A DNA stretch of 64,000 nucleotides from Salvia splendens (Eukaryota; Streptophyta; Magnoliopsida; Lamiales; Lamiaceae). Below the pieces are notes generated by a model. That model worked only from the letters and a program-made list of their open reading frames with translations, ran no database searches and was not told where the DNA came from. Of this stretch, positions 1-11,178 are shown one piece after another (position 1 is the stretch's first letter; every line of letters starts with the position of its first letter). Both the position numbers and the translations under genes were made by a program. The DNA is taken from NCBI RefSeq assembly GCF_004379255.2, contig NC_056047.1, positions 17,002,293-17,066,292 of the forward strand, written 5' to 3'.

Positions 1-690
1 TGAGTCGGGGTCTAGCGGGGACCTTTTGTCTCCCGTTGTGCGTCAGGGTCCAGCGGGAACGTTTTGTCTCCCGTCATGCGTCGGGGTCCAGCGGGGCCAT
101 GACGTGGACCAAGACCCGTCATGAGTCGGGGTCCATCGGGGATAGCGTGGAGTTTGGGGTGGTCTAAAAAGAACAAGCGGGGCTCGAACCACGCTCAACT
201 ACCAGCTCCAAAGAACAACCCAAAGACCACCCAAAGACCAATTGTCAAGATCCAAGGCACCAGGCACCCGGCACCCGGCACCCGGTGCACAGGGCACGGG
301 TCACGGGACACGGGTCACGGGTCACGGTGCGCGGTGCGCGTGTGCGCGCGTGTGGGCTCTGACACCCGTCTTATTCCACGATAATTATTACACATCATAA
401 TTTATCTGATTAAATACTTCAACAAAGAAGTTTATCATCCCCGATGTGGGATAATTAACACTTAGTTAATTAATCCCTTAGTCTCTTCACATAGCTCATT
501 TCTAGCTTTATTGTGACCAACTTTAATATATTATTTCTCACTCACCCGGAATCGGATTTGAGAAAATGAATATACTACGGTCATCTACTCGGAACGTAGA
601 TCGACGTTATTGCATTTAATTTCACAAAATTAAATGTCTTGTAACATTTATTCTTAGTCATAAATCATTTGACTAAGCACGATTCCAACA
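1..690 (-). repeat. 3' LTR of copia element 1, truncated by the window start
   Basis: This block is a near copy of 6346-7033, as expected for the second LTR of one element. On the minus strand it starts at 690 with TGTTGGAATCG, the same start as the right copy at 7033. It contains a GC-rich minisatellite (1-150, units ending in GTCTCCCGT) and a run of CACGGGT-like heptamers (about 270-335). The two copies differ by indels, for example 9 extra bases near 140 in this one, so the insertion is not recent. The outer end and its target duplication lie outside the window. Confidence 0.85.
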
Positions 691-1252
691 ATCCCTCACA
701 TGAGTGGAAATTGCCAAATGCATATGTATGCAGACACAAGCTCAACCCTCAAGAGGTATGTAAGCATAAGGATTGGTAGTTTTTGGCTTTGAACCATCCA
801 TAGTCAACACCATCGCATACACAGGCGGACTAGTAGAGCGATGCTTTGAACTATTCCTCCACGGCGTGCATCGAGACAATGATGTTAACAATTAAACACC
901 TCAACCTCATCCGTTCTCACGTTTTGTGTCCATTTCAGGCCTTGGACACCACTTTGGATTCATAAGTGTATTGTTTGAAGCGGCCCCACTTCACACTTAC
1001 ATAGGTGATTCCTCGTTAAGTATCTTGTCATACTTTGTCTCCTTGAGAACTTCATCTCAACGAGATCGTTTAGGGATCATTAAAAGTCATAGACTTAACC
1101 TCACCACTAGGCAAGTTTTCAACACTCTATTGCTCTCTAGGGAATAGATATAGATGAGTGTTTCACACGAACTCTCATAGCTTAGTTTTCCCATTGAACC
1201 AAGTTCTTGGGATCTCCAGTCATCATGGTTGGGTTACCACTATGACAATTCT
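691..1252. other. 3' untranslated internal part of copia element 1
   Basis: This stretch lies between the end of the RNase H remnant and the 3' LTR on the minus strand. I see no coding sequence and no clear polypurine tract. It ends with CCCTCACATGAG next to the LTR at 690. Confidence 0.5.
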
Positions 1253-4200
1253 TTAGTTTGTGGATTTCAAACCCATTCCCTCTAGCAATTTATTCATTTG
1301 ATCACAATTTAACCATTTGGTTAGCGGATCCGCTAGGTTATCCAATGACTTCACGTAGTCAATTGTAATCACCCTTGTTGTGATCAAATGTCTCACGGTA
1401 TTATGTCGTCGATGAATGTGTCGAGACTTACCATTGTACAAGTCACTGTTTGCCCTCCCAATAGCGGCTTGGCTATTACAGTGAATTAACACTGGAGGCA
1501 CGGGCTTTGACCAACATGGAGTATCATCAAGGAAGTTCTTAAGCCACTCGGTTTCCACACTAGCTTTATCTAAAGCTATGAATTCCAATTCCATGGTTGA
1601 TCGGGCTATACATATCTGTTTCGTGGATTTCCACGAAACAGTATCCCCCCAATAGTAAAGACATATCCACTTGTTCAAAGTGAGTCTTTGTTATCGGATA
1701 TCATGTTCACATCACAGTACCCTTCAAGTACCTAGGTGTATCTCAAGAATTATAGCCCATGATTTTGAGTACATTTCAAGTACCTCAAAACTCTTACAAG
1801 AGCTTTCCAATGCTCCTGGCTTGGATTGCTCGTGTAACGACTCAACTTGTTCACAACGCAAATAATGTCAAGTCTAGTGCAATTAGTCAAATTCATAATG
1901 CACTCAATGCCCCGTGCATAATCTTCTTATGCAGCGGGCTCGCCCTTGTTCTTGCTCAAGTGAACATTGAGCTCTATAGGTGTCTTAGCCGGGATGCCAT
2001 CATAGGCATTGAATCTCTTTAGTACTTTCTCAACATAATGAGATTGGGTCAAGATGATTCCTTTGAATTCGAATTTTTCCATTACAAAATTCACATCGGC
2101 TATACCCATATCCTTCATGTCAAAGTTTCTCTTTAACATGGTTTTCGTATAGTTAATCACTTAGGTGTTACTACCCATGATTAACATATCACCAACGTAG
2201 AGACACGCTGTAACGTATCCATTATTAGTGTTCTTAATGTAGACACATTTTTCACATTCGTTGATTTTAAATCCATATGATAACATCACATTATCAAATT
2301 TCAAGTGTCATTGCAACGACGCTTGTTTCAATCCATAGAGGGACTTAACCAGTTTGTAAACCTTTCTCTCTTGTCTAGGTACAACAAAACCTTTAGGTTA
2401 TTCCATATGGATTTCATCTTAAAACACCATTTATCCTTATCAACTGTTCCAAGGCCTTAAACTTGCTTTTAAGGACTCATTTGCATCCTAAAGGTTTAGC
2501 ACCTTCAGGTAGATCAACCAACACCCAAGTGTGGTAGCAAAATTGAATCAATTTCACTTTGAACAGTTTCTCTTTAATGCAGCCCGTCTTGGCCATCAAA
2601 GCCTACTTTTATCGATGTTGGTTCTTCATCCAACATGAATGCAATATAGTCAGAACCAAATGTCTTTGGTGTTCTGACCCTGTTGTCACGTCTTAGTACC
2701 GCATCGTTTGGATCATGCCTTGTTCGCTTGCGCGATTCTGGCTCTTCATCCACTGATTTAGAACTAGTGGCTTCATCCTCAATTCTCGTCTCAGAATTGG
2801 GTGCAATATTTTCTTTGTCTTTGCGAGGAAATATATTTTCAAGAAATACATCATTTCTTGACTCGATTGTTGTTCCCACAGTCACAGTCGGTATTTCAGA
2901 CTTGTGGACAACAAATCGATATGCACTACTCTTAAGTGCATACCCAATAAAGATGCAATCAACCGTTTTAGAACTGATTTTAATCTCTTTGGGCGTTGGA
3001 ACCATCATTTTACCAAACACCCCCACACTTTGAGGTATTTGTAGGATGACTTCCTTCTCTTCCACAACTCATAAGGAGTAACATCCTTACTTTTGAGTTG
3101 GATTTTGTTTAGGATGTAGTTAGCTGTCAAAACAGCTTTCCCCACATGTTCTGGGGCATCCCTGGACTAATCAGTAACGCACTTATCATCTCTTTAAGAG
3201 TTCAGTTTCTTGCGTTCTGTAGCACCAATAGATTGTGGTGAATATGGTGCAACCGTTTGAAGATTTATATCACTTGTGTTGCATAATTCCCCAAACGAGG
3301 CTAAGTATTCGTCTCCTCTATAACTTTGAATCATTTTGATTTGCAATCCAAGTTGATTCCCGACTTCGTTCTTATAATTTTTGAACACTTCAATTGCTTC
3401 ATCTTTACTTTTTAAAAGATAAAGATAGCAACACCTTGTGCAATCATCTATGAACTTGATAAAGTATTTTATACCACTTCTAGTTTGCACGAATTTTAAA
3501 TCACATACATTGGTGTGAATTAATTCAAGGGGTTTCGTGTTCCGTTCAACAGAATGAAACGGTAATCTAATCATTTTTCACCTCAAGACAAATCTCACAT
3601 TTGTTTTGGGTATAGACTTCTTTAGTCTTTAGTAAATTCAAGTTTACTAAACTTTTATAGCATTAGGATTCACATGTCATAATCTATAATGCTACAAATA
3701 GGAGGAAGTATTTGCATTTTCATTATTAGCCAATGGCTTTTCAAACACGGCGAATAGCCGATACACTTAGTTTAAAAAGGACCCTCGGTTACATATCATT
3801 TTCCGATGGATTTTCCAAACTTATATATAAAGAACATATCGGACTCAAATACAAGTTAAAAAACCCCTATTTACAAGTATTGATCCAGAAACTATGTTCT
3901 TGCGTATGTCCGGGACATGTAGCACTTTCTCAGAGTGATTGTCACATCGGACGTCATCTTGAGGACCATATCTCCAAAGTCGACACATTTGGACGAGGCT
4001 TGGTTCCCCATGTTGAGCTTCCTCCCCTCAACAGTCTTGTAAGTGTAGAACTTACTTCTATCGGCACACACGTGGGCAGTGACGCCCGTGTCGATATACC
4101 AACCACCTTTGTTCTCAACGTGGTTGACTTCTTCAGTTACCACGGCGGCTATATTGCCTTTGGCATGTTTGATAAATTCTCCACCAAGCTTTTTTTATTA

Positions 4201-4259
4201 TTATTATTTTCTTCCAAATTCTCCACCAAGCTTCTTGGTTGGTGGCTTCATATTTCTCC

Positions 4260-4990
4260 CGACATTTAGACGGGTGCCAAATATCTCCCGACATCTCTCA
4301 TGGAATGGCGGGGCCAAATGTCTCCCGATATTTTTTCAAGACACGAACGGGTGTCAAACGTCTCCCAATATTTGCTAAGGGACAGACGTGTGCCAAATGT
4401 CTCCCGACATTTGCTAAGGCACGAACGGGAGCCAAATGTCTCCCCATGTCTCCCGAGGAACGGGAGACCGACGGGTGCAAAATTTACTCCCGACATCTCG
4501 TAAGAGACGGACGTGTGTAAAATTTCTCCCGACATCTGACATAGGATGTAAAGGTGGAAAACGTCTACTGACATTTCCTAAGGCACGGATGGGAGCTCAT
4601 GTCTCCCGACGAACAGGAGACCGACGGGTGCAAAATTTACTCCCGACATTTCCCACGGCACAGATGTGTGTCATACGTCTCCCGAAATATTCTAAGGCAG
4701 TAACGGGAGCGAAATGTCTCCCTATGTCTCCCGACGTTTTGAAGACACGGACGGGTGAGAAATGTCTCCCGACATTTCTCATGCCACGGACGGGAGTCGA
4801 ATGTCCCTCATGTCTCCCGATGAACGGGAGACGTCCCTTGGGACCTAACGTGTGCCAAATGTCTTCGAACATTTTCTAAGGCACGGACGGGAGCAGAACA
4901 TCTCCCATGTCTCCCGACGAACGGGAGACGTCCCTTGAGACCAATGGGACACGCCCAATGACCCTATCCATGGGAACGACGGGAGACGTC
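4260..4990. repeat. Degenerate minisatellite built on TCTCCCGACAT
   Basis: A motif of the type TCTCCCGACATTT followed by CTAAGGCACGGACGGG recurs roughly every 35-70 bases, at least ten times, with substitutions and variable spacers. It lies in the region between the 5' LTR and the protease of copia element 1. The same CTCCCG word occurs in the LTR minisatellite. Several frames stay open on both strands because the unit lacks stops, which explains the many overlapping small frames here. Confidence 0.8.
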
Positions 4991-5048
4991 CCATAGGACT
5001 TACCGACCATTCACATTCACAAGGTCTCTCCCCAACATTAGAGTCAGT

Positions 5049-5461
5049 CGTGTTGATCCCAAAGGCATCAACTCTCGTGTTGGACCCAACAGTCCCAACA
5101 CTCAATCCATTAGAGGATTCTATGGAGCCACTAAACGTGGAACCACTAGTTCTCGTGTTAGCCTCAACACACGTGTTGATCCCGAATGCCTCAACACTTG
5201 ATCCGTTAGAGGATCTCAAGGAACCACTAATAGTGGAACCGTTAGTTTGCGTGTTGGCCCCGAATGCCCCAACACTCGTGTTGATCCCAAAGGACTCAAC
5301 ATACGATCCATTGGAGGATCTCGCGGAACCACAAAAAGTGGAACCGTCTTTCTTTGTGTTGGTCCCGAAGGCCCCAACACCCGTGTTGACCTCAAAAGGT
5401 CCAACACTTGATCCTATCAAGGATCCCATGGAACCACTTAATGTGGAACCATCGGTGCCAC
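5049..5461. repeat. Four tandem units of about 96-106 bp, open on both strands
   Basis: Four imperfect units start near 5049, 5155, 5251 and 5357. Each holds CGTGTTGATCCCAAAGG-like, GATCCATTAGAGGATCT-like and GGAACCACTAA-like blocks. Unit lengths are close to multiples of three. A plus frame (5050-5766, 238 residues) and a minus frame (4845-5429, 194 residues, with repeated FGINT and SSNG words) both stay open. As the element runs on the minus strand, the minus frame could be the N-terminal part of its gag, but I do not recognise a gag domain in it. Confidence 0.8.
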
Positions 5462-6138
5462 CAAAGGTGGATGCACCAGTCGACCCAAATGGGTTAGTAA
5501 GCGCTCAAGGCGCTTGGGTAATCAAGTGTGATGATGTGGACTCGACGGGAGTCATGGTCATGGGGGGACCCGACGAGGAACCAGCGGGGAACAGTGGGCA
5601 CGTCAGTGTTGGAGTCGGGGAAAGCGACAAAGGGGAACGCGGCGACGGGATCCATCTCCACGCTAAGGTATTAGTTTCGAAAGTTTTAGATTCAATTTAT
5701 AGTCCAATCTCCTTCTTCAATGGCAAGTATATCTCGTCTTGCGATTGTTGGTTGAAACTTGATTAATAACTGTGATACAGAGATACACTAACCGGGCATA
5801 AAACAACCCAATGAAGAACGGAGAAATTAAACGGAAAATAAATTGAATTTTAAATAAAAAACAGAATTCGAAATAATAAACCGTAAAGATGTAAGCCGAG
5901 TCGAGGAGTCCTCTTTCCGCAAGATGAGATACGCCCCGGTAGTGCTCTCGGTTTGGCGTGTCGTCCCCAAAGATAAAACGGCTTCGTCTCTGAAGTAGCA
6001 GCACCGCTAGCAACAGAGCTCCGGCGAACGGGAGTAAGGCGGGGGCAGAGCTTCGACGGGAAGATATGCAGAGAGGGAGAGAGCGTGTATGCAAGAATGC
6101 TTGTGTATGTTATGTCTAGAATGCAATGGATGCATGCC

Positions 6139-6146
6139 TATTTATA
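6139..6146 (-). promoter_or_regulatory. TATA-like box of copia element 1
   Basis: On the minus strand the sequence reads GGCCTATAAATAG. It sits downstream of the LTR start and upstream of the internal region, where an LTR promoter is expected. This is inference from position and sequence only. Confidence 0.45.
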
Positions 6147-6345
6147 GGCCAAGTCCACCTGCAGGGCATTGATGGAGTCAACAGCCATTATGTGTGTCAT
6201 GATGGCTTGACCGTAACCGCCGGGGGTTACTGACTGGTGCACTAGCCAGTGGGAGCTGAAGAGACACGACGCACCTGGACATGCTACACGACGGGATACA
6301 CCATGGACCCGTCGGGGTCCAACGGGGACCTTTCGTCTCCCGTTG

Positions 6346-7033
6346 TGAGTCGGGGTCTAGCGGGGACCTTTTGTCTCCCGTTGTGCGTCGGGGTCCAGCG
6401 GGAACGTTTTGTCTCCCGTCATGCGTCGGGGTCCAGCGGGGCCATGACGTGGACCAAGACCCGTCATGAGTCGGGGTCCATCGGGGAGTTTGGGGTGGTC
6501 TAAAAAGAACAAGCGGGGCTCGAACCACGCTCAACGACCAGCTCCAAAGAACAGCCCAAAGACCACCCAAAGACCAATTGCCAAGGCACCAGGCACCCGG
6601 TGCACGGGGCACGGGGCACGGGTTACGGGTCACGGGTCACGGGACACGGTGCGCGGCTCGCGGGCGGGCGGCGGCGGCGCGCGTGTGCGCGCGTGTGGGC
6701 TCTGACACCCGTCTTATTCCACGATAATTATTACACATAATAATTTATCTGATTAAATACTTCAACAAAGAAGTTTATCATCCCCGATGTGGGATAATTA
6801 ACACTTAGTTAATTAATCCCTTAGTCTCTTCACATAGCTCATTTCTAGCTTTATTGTGATCAACTTTAATATATTATTTCTCACTCACCGGGAATCGGAT
6901 TTGAGAAAATGAATATACTACGGTCATCTACTCGGAACGTAGATCGACGTTATTGCATTTAATTTCATAAAATTAAATGTCTTGTAACATTTATTCTTAG
7001 TAAAAAATCATTTGACTAAGCACGATTCCAACA
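6346..7033 (-). repeat. 5' LTR of copia element 1 (certain part)
   Basis: On the minus strand the LTR starts at 7033 (TGTTGGAATCG) and matches the copy at 1-690. The true LTR must extend further left than 6346, perhaps to about 5770-6180, because a TATA-like box lies at 6139-6146. I found no tRNA primer site on the left side, so the inner boundary is not fixed. The 5 bases after the outer end are ATTAA, a candidate target duplication whose partner is outside the window. Confidence 0.8.
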
Positions 7034-9150
7034 ATTAATACATATAATTTTGATTTTTAATTTTGCTATGATGATCAAGAGTTAACTGTCCAATCCAACA
7101 TTAGATTTCAGTATTGTTAATACTAAGTCTTATTTTTGTATTAGGAATTCGTCTCACATTGTGTGTCATGTATTGTTATTTGGGTGTCCTTCCAAATTTC
7201 TTTCAGTTGTGTTTTGCCTTGATTATATCACACCTCCGCTTACATTAAAAAATAGACACTTTTGAAAGAACATGAGTTTAATGCCCAATTAGTAAAGTAG
7301 AAGAGATAAAAGATTTGAATATTGTTAATGGAGAATTGAACCCACCTCATTACAAATAAAAAGTTACTAAAAATAGAAGTGAACTACTTTTATGGATAAA
7401 CGAAAATAAAAAGAGTATCTATTTTTATGGGCAGTGAGTAATATTTACATATTTCTAAATTATCCCATAATTCCAAATTAGTCAGAAATTATTATAATGT
7501 AATAAACAAACAATATTATGTTGAGAAAAACAAACAATGTTGTTTAACACACCTAGTTTGTTTAGTCAAGTTCTTAAATTTTGAAAATGCATACGTCAAA
7601 GTTAATAAATTCAGTGCGCTTGAAAATTTCGCCTTAAGATAATTGAGAAAAAAATGTTAAAATTAATATAATGACATTTTTAGATGCTATGGATTTACCA
7701 GAAATAGACCAAAATTGAGGATTTTTTCAGTAATTTAATTTATTAATAGTCATATATAGACTATGTAAGTATAAATCCTACACGCATGCATGAAACATAT
7801 TTTTTACTTTAGCCTATAGGCTAATTTGACCTTTCTCATCTCTTTGATTAATCTTAATTCCTGATATAATCGATGAAGAAAACCAATTAAGATTAGTCTA
7901 AATCAAAGTATTAATTCAAATCTTATTAAGTCAAGCTACAAAAAAAAACCACTATGCCCAACCAAAAAATATTAAAATTTATTTTCTCATATAAAAAAAG
8001 CAATTTAAAGATTCAAGTGGCACATGTGTTTTGTATTAAATGGGAGGCACTCCAATGTCCAATCTGGGTCAAATTCCTCTAATTATGTCTTGTACAAAGC
8101 AAGATATAAGATTTTAATAGACGAAACACAATCTCACATATACACGTGTATTAGATAAGTAAATGAATACGATATTCTATAGTTGAAAATGGTAATAGTT
8201 CTACATTTAATGTATTATCTTTTGAAAACGTAGCTATATATATCTTGAATGATTGCCATTTTTTGGTCAAAGTGAGGGATGCTTATTGCCAACTTTTAAC
8301 GTGAGCTAGTTTTCGTTGAATCATTGCACACGTCATAAAACGACATTAAATGCTATAGTAATGAAGCCATTTTAAACAAATATAAACTCAAGCTTAATAG
8401 AGTTATTTTGTAATTGACCATACCTACTTTTAACTAATTTAATTTACTTTCAAAGTTTTCAATTTTGATAGAGAGGGAGGGAGTAAATAATGTACTGATT
8501 ATATATGGAGTACTACAAGATTGACAGGGTTCAACTTGCTAACTATTTTAAATTGCTAAGTTGCTAACTACTAACCACTCTATATGCCTATAACCTATGT
8601 TTTAGATATCAATATAATGTATTTATATGTCAACCAAATTTTATTTTATATACAATTTATAATATGAACTGTCGAAATAATTAGTAGTTAAGCAATTAGC
8701 AAAGTAGTTAGTAATTGATCATATCTCTAAGATAGATTATGTTACTATTAACATATTTATAAATATCACATAGGGATACAAAATCCTTCATATTATAAAA
8801 GACATAGGGACATATAGGGTTATTAACCTTTTCAATATCAAGAAAATCAGAATGGATATAGTTAATTAAGTAAACTGACCCTTATCCACCAACATAAACA
8901 ATTCGTTAACAGCTAATGATGAATGATTTTCATAGAGTAGAGTGAAGCAACTACAACGAGTATCGAAAGGTTATTGGTCCTAAATAAATAATTCTATTTA
9001 AAAAAATCTGAAAATGCATTTATAAACAGTTAGTACAGATTTATTTGCTGGTACTAACTTCAACCTTAAACATTGAATGCAGTGAATATTAGTACTTACA
9101 ATAAAAATTATCATTATTGTACATAGAAAAGATTATACTCACCTATCTTA
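7034..9150. other. AT-rich intergenic DNA without a recognisable gene
   Basis: No frame here shows codon structure or a known domain. The stretch is AT-rich and has no repeat I can delimit. It separates the dead copia element from the MITE cluster upstream of CYP707A. Confidence 0.6.
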
Positions 9151-9158
9151 AAAGTTAC

Positions 9159-9390
9159 TCCCTCCGTTCTGTGATAGTGGAGACATCTCTTTTTGACACA
9201 CAATTTAAGAAAAAAATTGTGTTATGTGTGTAAAGTAAAGGAAAAATAAAGTAAAAAATAAAATAAAAGTAGTTTGAGAGATGATAGAGAATAAAGTAGA
9301 AGAGTGTAAAGTAAGTGATAAAAATATGTTGATTTTTATTAAAAAGAGAAATAGACAATCTTTTTATTTTAGTTCGTTCCTTAAGACAAA
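9159..9390. mobile_element. Decayed Stowaway-like MITE
   Basis: The left side starts with the Stowaway terminal word CTCCCTCCGTTC after TTA. The body is AT-rich, with the AAGTAAAG-type tracts common in such elements. A matching right terminus is not clear, so this copy is probably truncated. Confidence 0.5.
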
Positions 9391-9418
9391 ATATAGATCT
9401 TGACTTAACAAAATAGTA

Positions 9419-9654
9419 CTCCCTTCCCTTCGTTTCATAGTAGTGAAGTCATTATGTCATTTTGGTACATTCCATAGTAGTGAAGTTATTTCGTTTTTAA
9501 TAAAAGTCAACACATTTCTTATCACTTATTTTACTCTCTTACTTTATTCTTTCATCACCTCTTTATCCTTTTCATTTCCTACTTTATTCTCCTTTTACTT
9601 AACTCATTTAACATATTTTTTTAAAATTGTATGCCGAAAAGAAACGGGGGAGTG
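9419..9654. mobile_element. Stowaway-like MITE
   Basis: It is flanked by TA on both sides (9417-9418 and 9655-9656). The left end reads CTCCCTTCCCTTCGTTTC and the right end GAAACGGGGGAG, an imperfect inverted pair. The length is 236 bp and there is no coding capacity. TA target and CTCCCTCCGT-type ends are typical of Stowaway (Tc1/mariner). Confidence 0.7.
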
Positions 9655-9856
9655 TAATTGAAAAGTAGAGAAAAACAAAAAATGATGAGAGTTTTTACTT
9701 TCAAGGCAAAAGGCCTCACACCTGCATGAGGAATGGCTAAGAAAACTATGTCCAAGTCCAAGCAGTCATGGTTGGGTCAGGTTTGCTCCCGCTCTCTAAA
9801 CTAGACCAGACCACACCACACCACACCACTAATGGTATTGGTCAAACTTCAGTTCC

Positions 9857-9898
9857 CCACACGTGTCCCTTTCCCCATCTCAATCTACACGTGTCAAC
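9857..9898. promoter_or_regulatory. Two ACACGTGT (G-box/ABRE-like) elements upstream of CYP707A
   Basis: ACACGTGTCC lies near 9860 and ACACGTGTCAA near 9888, 28 bp apart. The palindromic CACGTG core with these flanks fits bZIP/bHLH binding sites, including ABA-response elements. They would have been about 200 bp upstream of the TATA box of CYP707A before the hAT element at 9954-11059 inserted. Function is inferred from motif and position. Confidence 0.5.
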
Positions 9899-9953
9899 CT
9901 CTCACACCTTTAAAAAACACTTCTCTCTCTATGGGTGGAATTCAAGCTGTAAC

Positions 9954-11059
9954 CAATGTTTTAAAAACCGGACCGGACCGGCCGGTTCGACCGGTTCAAC
10001 CGCGAACCGGTAGGTGGTCCGGTCCGGTTAGCACTATAAAACCAGTGACATGTTCAACCGCCATGAACCACCGTAACCGGCCGGTCGGACCGGTCTGGCC
10101 GGGAACCGGAAACCGGTTCAAATGCTTTTCAAAATTTTATGCTAAAATTTTGGCCTTGATAGGGGGTCGAACTCAAGACCTCCCGGTGAACTTACCAATA
10201 ATTCTACCACTACACCACAAGGACTTCTTGGCAGTAATATGAACATATATTATTTTCATATGTTAAACACAAAATATTTATCTATATAAACTAATAATTC
10301 GTGTTTAATACGTATATATGTATATTAAGAATATGTGATTAATTATATTAAAAGTTTACTACTATTTGATTATATACTAGGAGTATTTACTAAATATATG
10401 TTTTTAATTTATGTTTATTCATATATCTTTGTGTATAATATTATTTTGCCGCATTACTTTTTGAAAATAATACTATGAACTTATTTATTTTTATACATAA
10501 ATATTAAATTTTTTATTTACAATAACTTACTACTAGTATAATTTATATATTTAATTATATTTGTTGATAAAAAATTAATAAAATTATAATTCACTAAAAA
10601 TATATTCTTTTTAATTTTATATTCTTTTAAGATAATTCATTTTAATTTTATATATTCTTTTCAGAAATTGTTAATTTTAATATATTTCTTATATTTTAAT
10701 TATACTTTTACAATCACTAATGTTTTATAATATAGGAGTTTATAATTATACATAGAGTTTAATACTAGTTTTTAATATTGTGTATTATAATTTATTATTG
10801 TATTTAAACTTAACGTCATTAAATATTCTAATATAGTAGTACAAGACTTGTTTTCTATAATAATACTATTAAATGTATAATACTATAATATTTATTGATA
10901 AAACATTTGATTAAATTTTATTATTTACTACTAAATAAATAAATATATATATATATAAATAGTATTCCGGTTCAACCAATGGTTCGACCAGTGAACCGAT
11001 TGAACCAGTGAACTAGTAATGACGCCGATTCACTTGCCGGTCCGGTTTTTAAAACATTG
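9954..11059. mobile_element. Non-autonomous hAT element
   Basis: The ends are perfect inverted repeats of 23 bp, 9954-9976 and 11037-11059, starting CAATG. They are flanked by the 8-bp target duplication GCTGTAAC (9946-9953 and 11060-11067). An 8-bp TSD and a CA-N-N-G start are hAT hallmarks. The subterminal parts are full of CCGGTT/AACCGG words, which can act as transposase binding repeats. The middle (10220-10960) is very AT-rich and codes for nothing. A tRNA-like segment lies at 10156-10222. The element separates the promoter motifs of CYP707A from its TATA box. Confidence 0.9.
10156..10222 (-). other. tRNA-Gly-like segment with A and B box inside the hAT element
   Basis: On the minus strand the sequence contains TAGTGGTAGAATT (A-box-like, close to plant tRNA-Gly) and then GAGTTCGACCC (B-box-like). 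The spacing is about that of a tRNA. I do not see a good acceptor stem, so it is not a functional tRNA gene. It may be a tRNA-derived fragment that could still bind TFIIIC. Confidence 0.55.
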
Positions 11060-11097
11060 GCTGTAACAGAAATAGCCGTCACTTCCTTCAATCCCGC

Positions 11098-11108
11098 CTA
11101 TATATATA
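11098..11108 (+). promoter_or_regulatory. TATA box of CYP707A
   Basis: TATATATATA lies about 75 bp upstream of the start codon at 11179 and downstream of the hAT element. Its position fits a short 5' leader. It is the only strong TATA between the hAT element and the start. Confidence 0.65.
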
Positions 11109-11178
11109 CAATAACAATACACCCACCATCTATTTATTTTCTCTATCAAATACCAAACGCATTCTATTTCTATCAATC

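Larger units (their letters stand above)
691..5765 (-). pseudogene. Ty1/copia polyprotein remnant (copia element 1)
   Basis: Broken pieces of a copia gag-pol lie in order on the minus strand. A protease-like segment (3892-4143) has D-T-G-V where D-S-G-A is usual. An integrase core segment lies at 3194-3574, a later integrase/linker part at 2574-3065, a late reverse transcriptase part at 1927-2160, and RNase H (1253-1678) with an ADPLTKW-type C-terminal motif. Between 2160 and 2574 the RT frame is broken, and the catalytic YVDD reads YVGD (about 2190-2215). The internal 5' region (4260-5700) is filled by two minisatellites. Many frameshifts and the changed catalytic residues show that it is dead. 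The plus-strand frames over it are shadows. The assignment to copia is firm because integrase precedes RT. The lineage is not assigned. Confidence 0.88.

Noticed and set aside
3733..4269. Plus-strand frame of 178 codons
   Set aside because: It is antisense to the protease segment and adjacent repeats of the dead copia element and has no recognisable domain.
5050..5766. Plus-strand frame of 238 codons as a host gene
   Set aside because: It is made of the 105-bp tandem repeat inside a minus-strand copia element and ends in unique sequence without a domain.
10156..10222. A real tRNA-Gly gene
   Set aside because: A- and B-box-like words are present, but no convincing acceptor and anticodon stems are seen, and it lies within a transposon.
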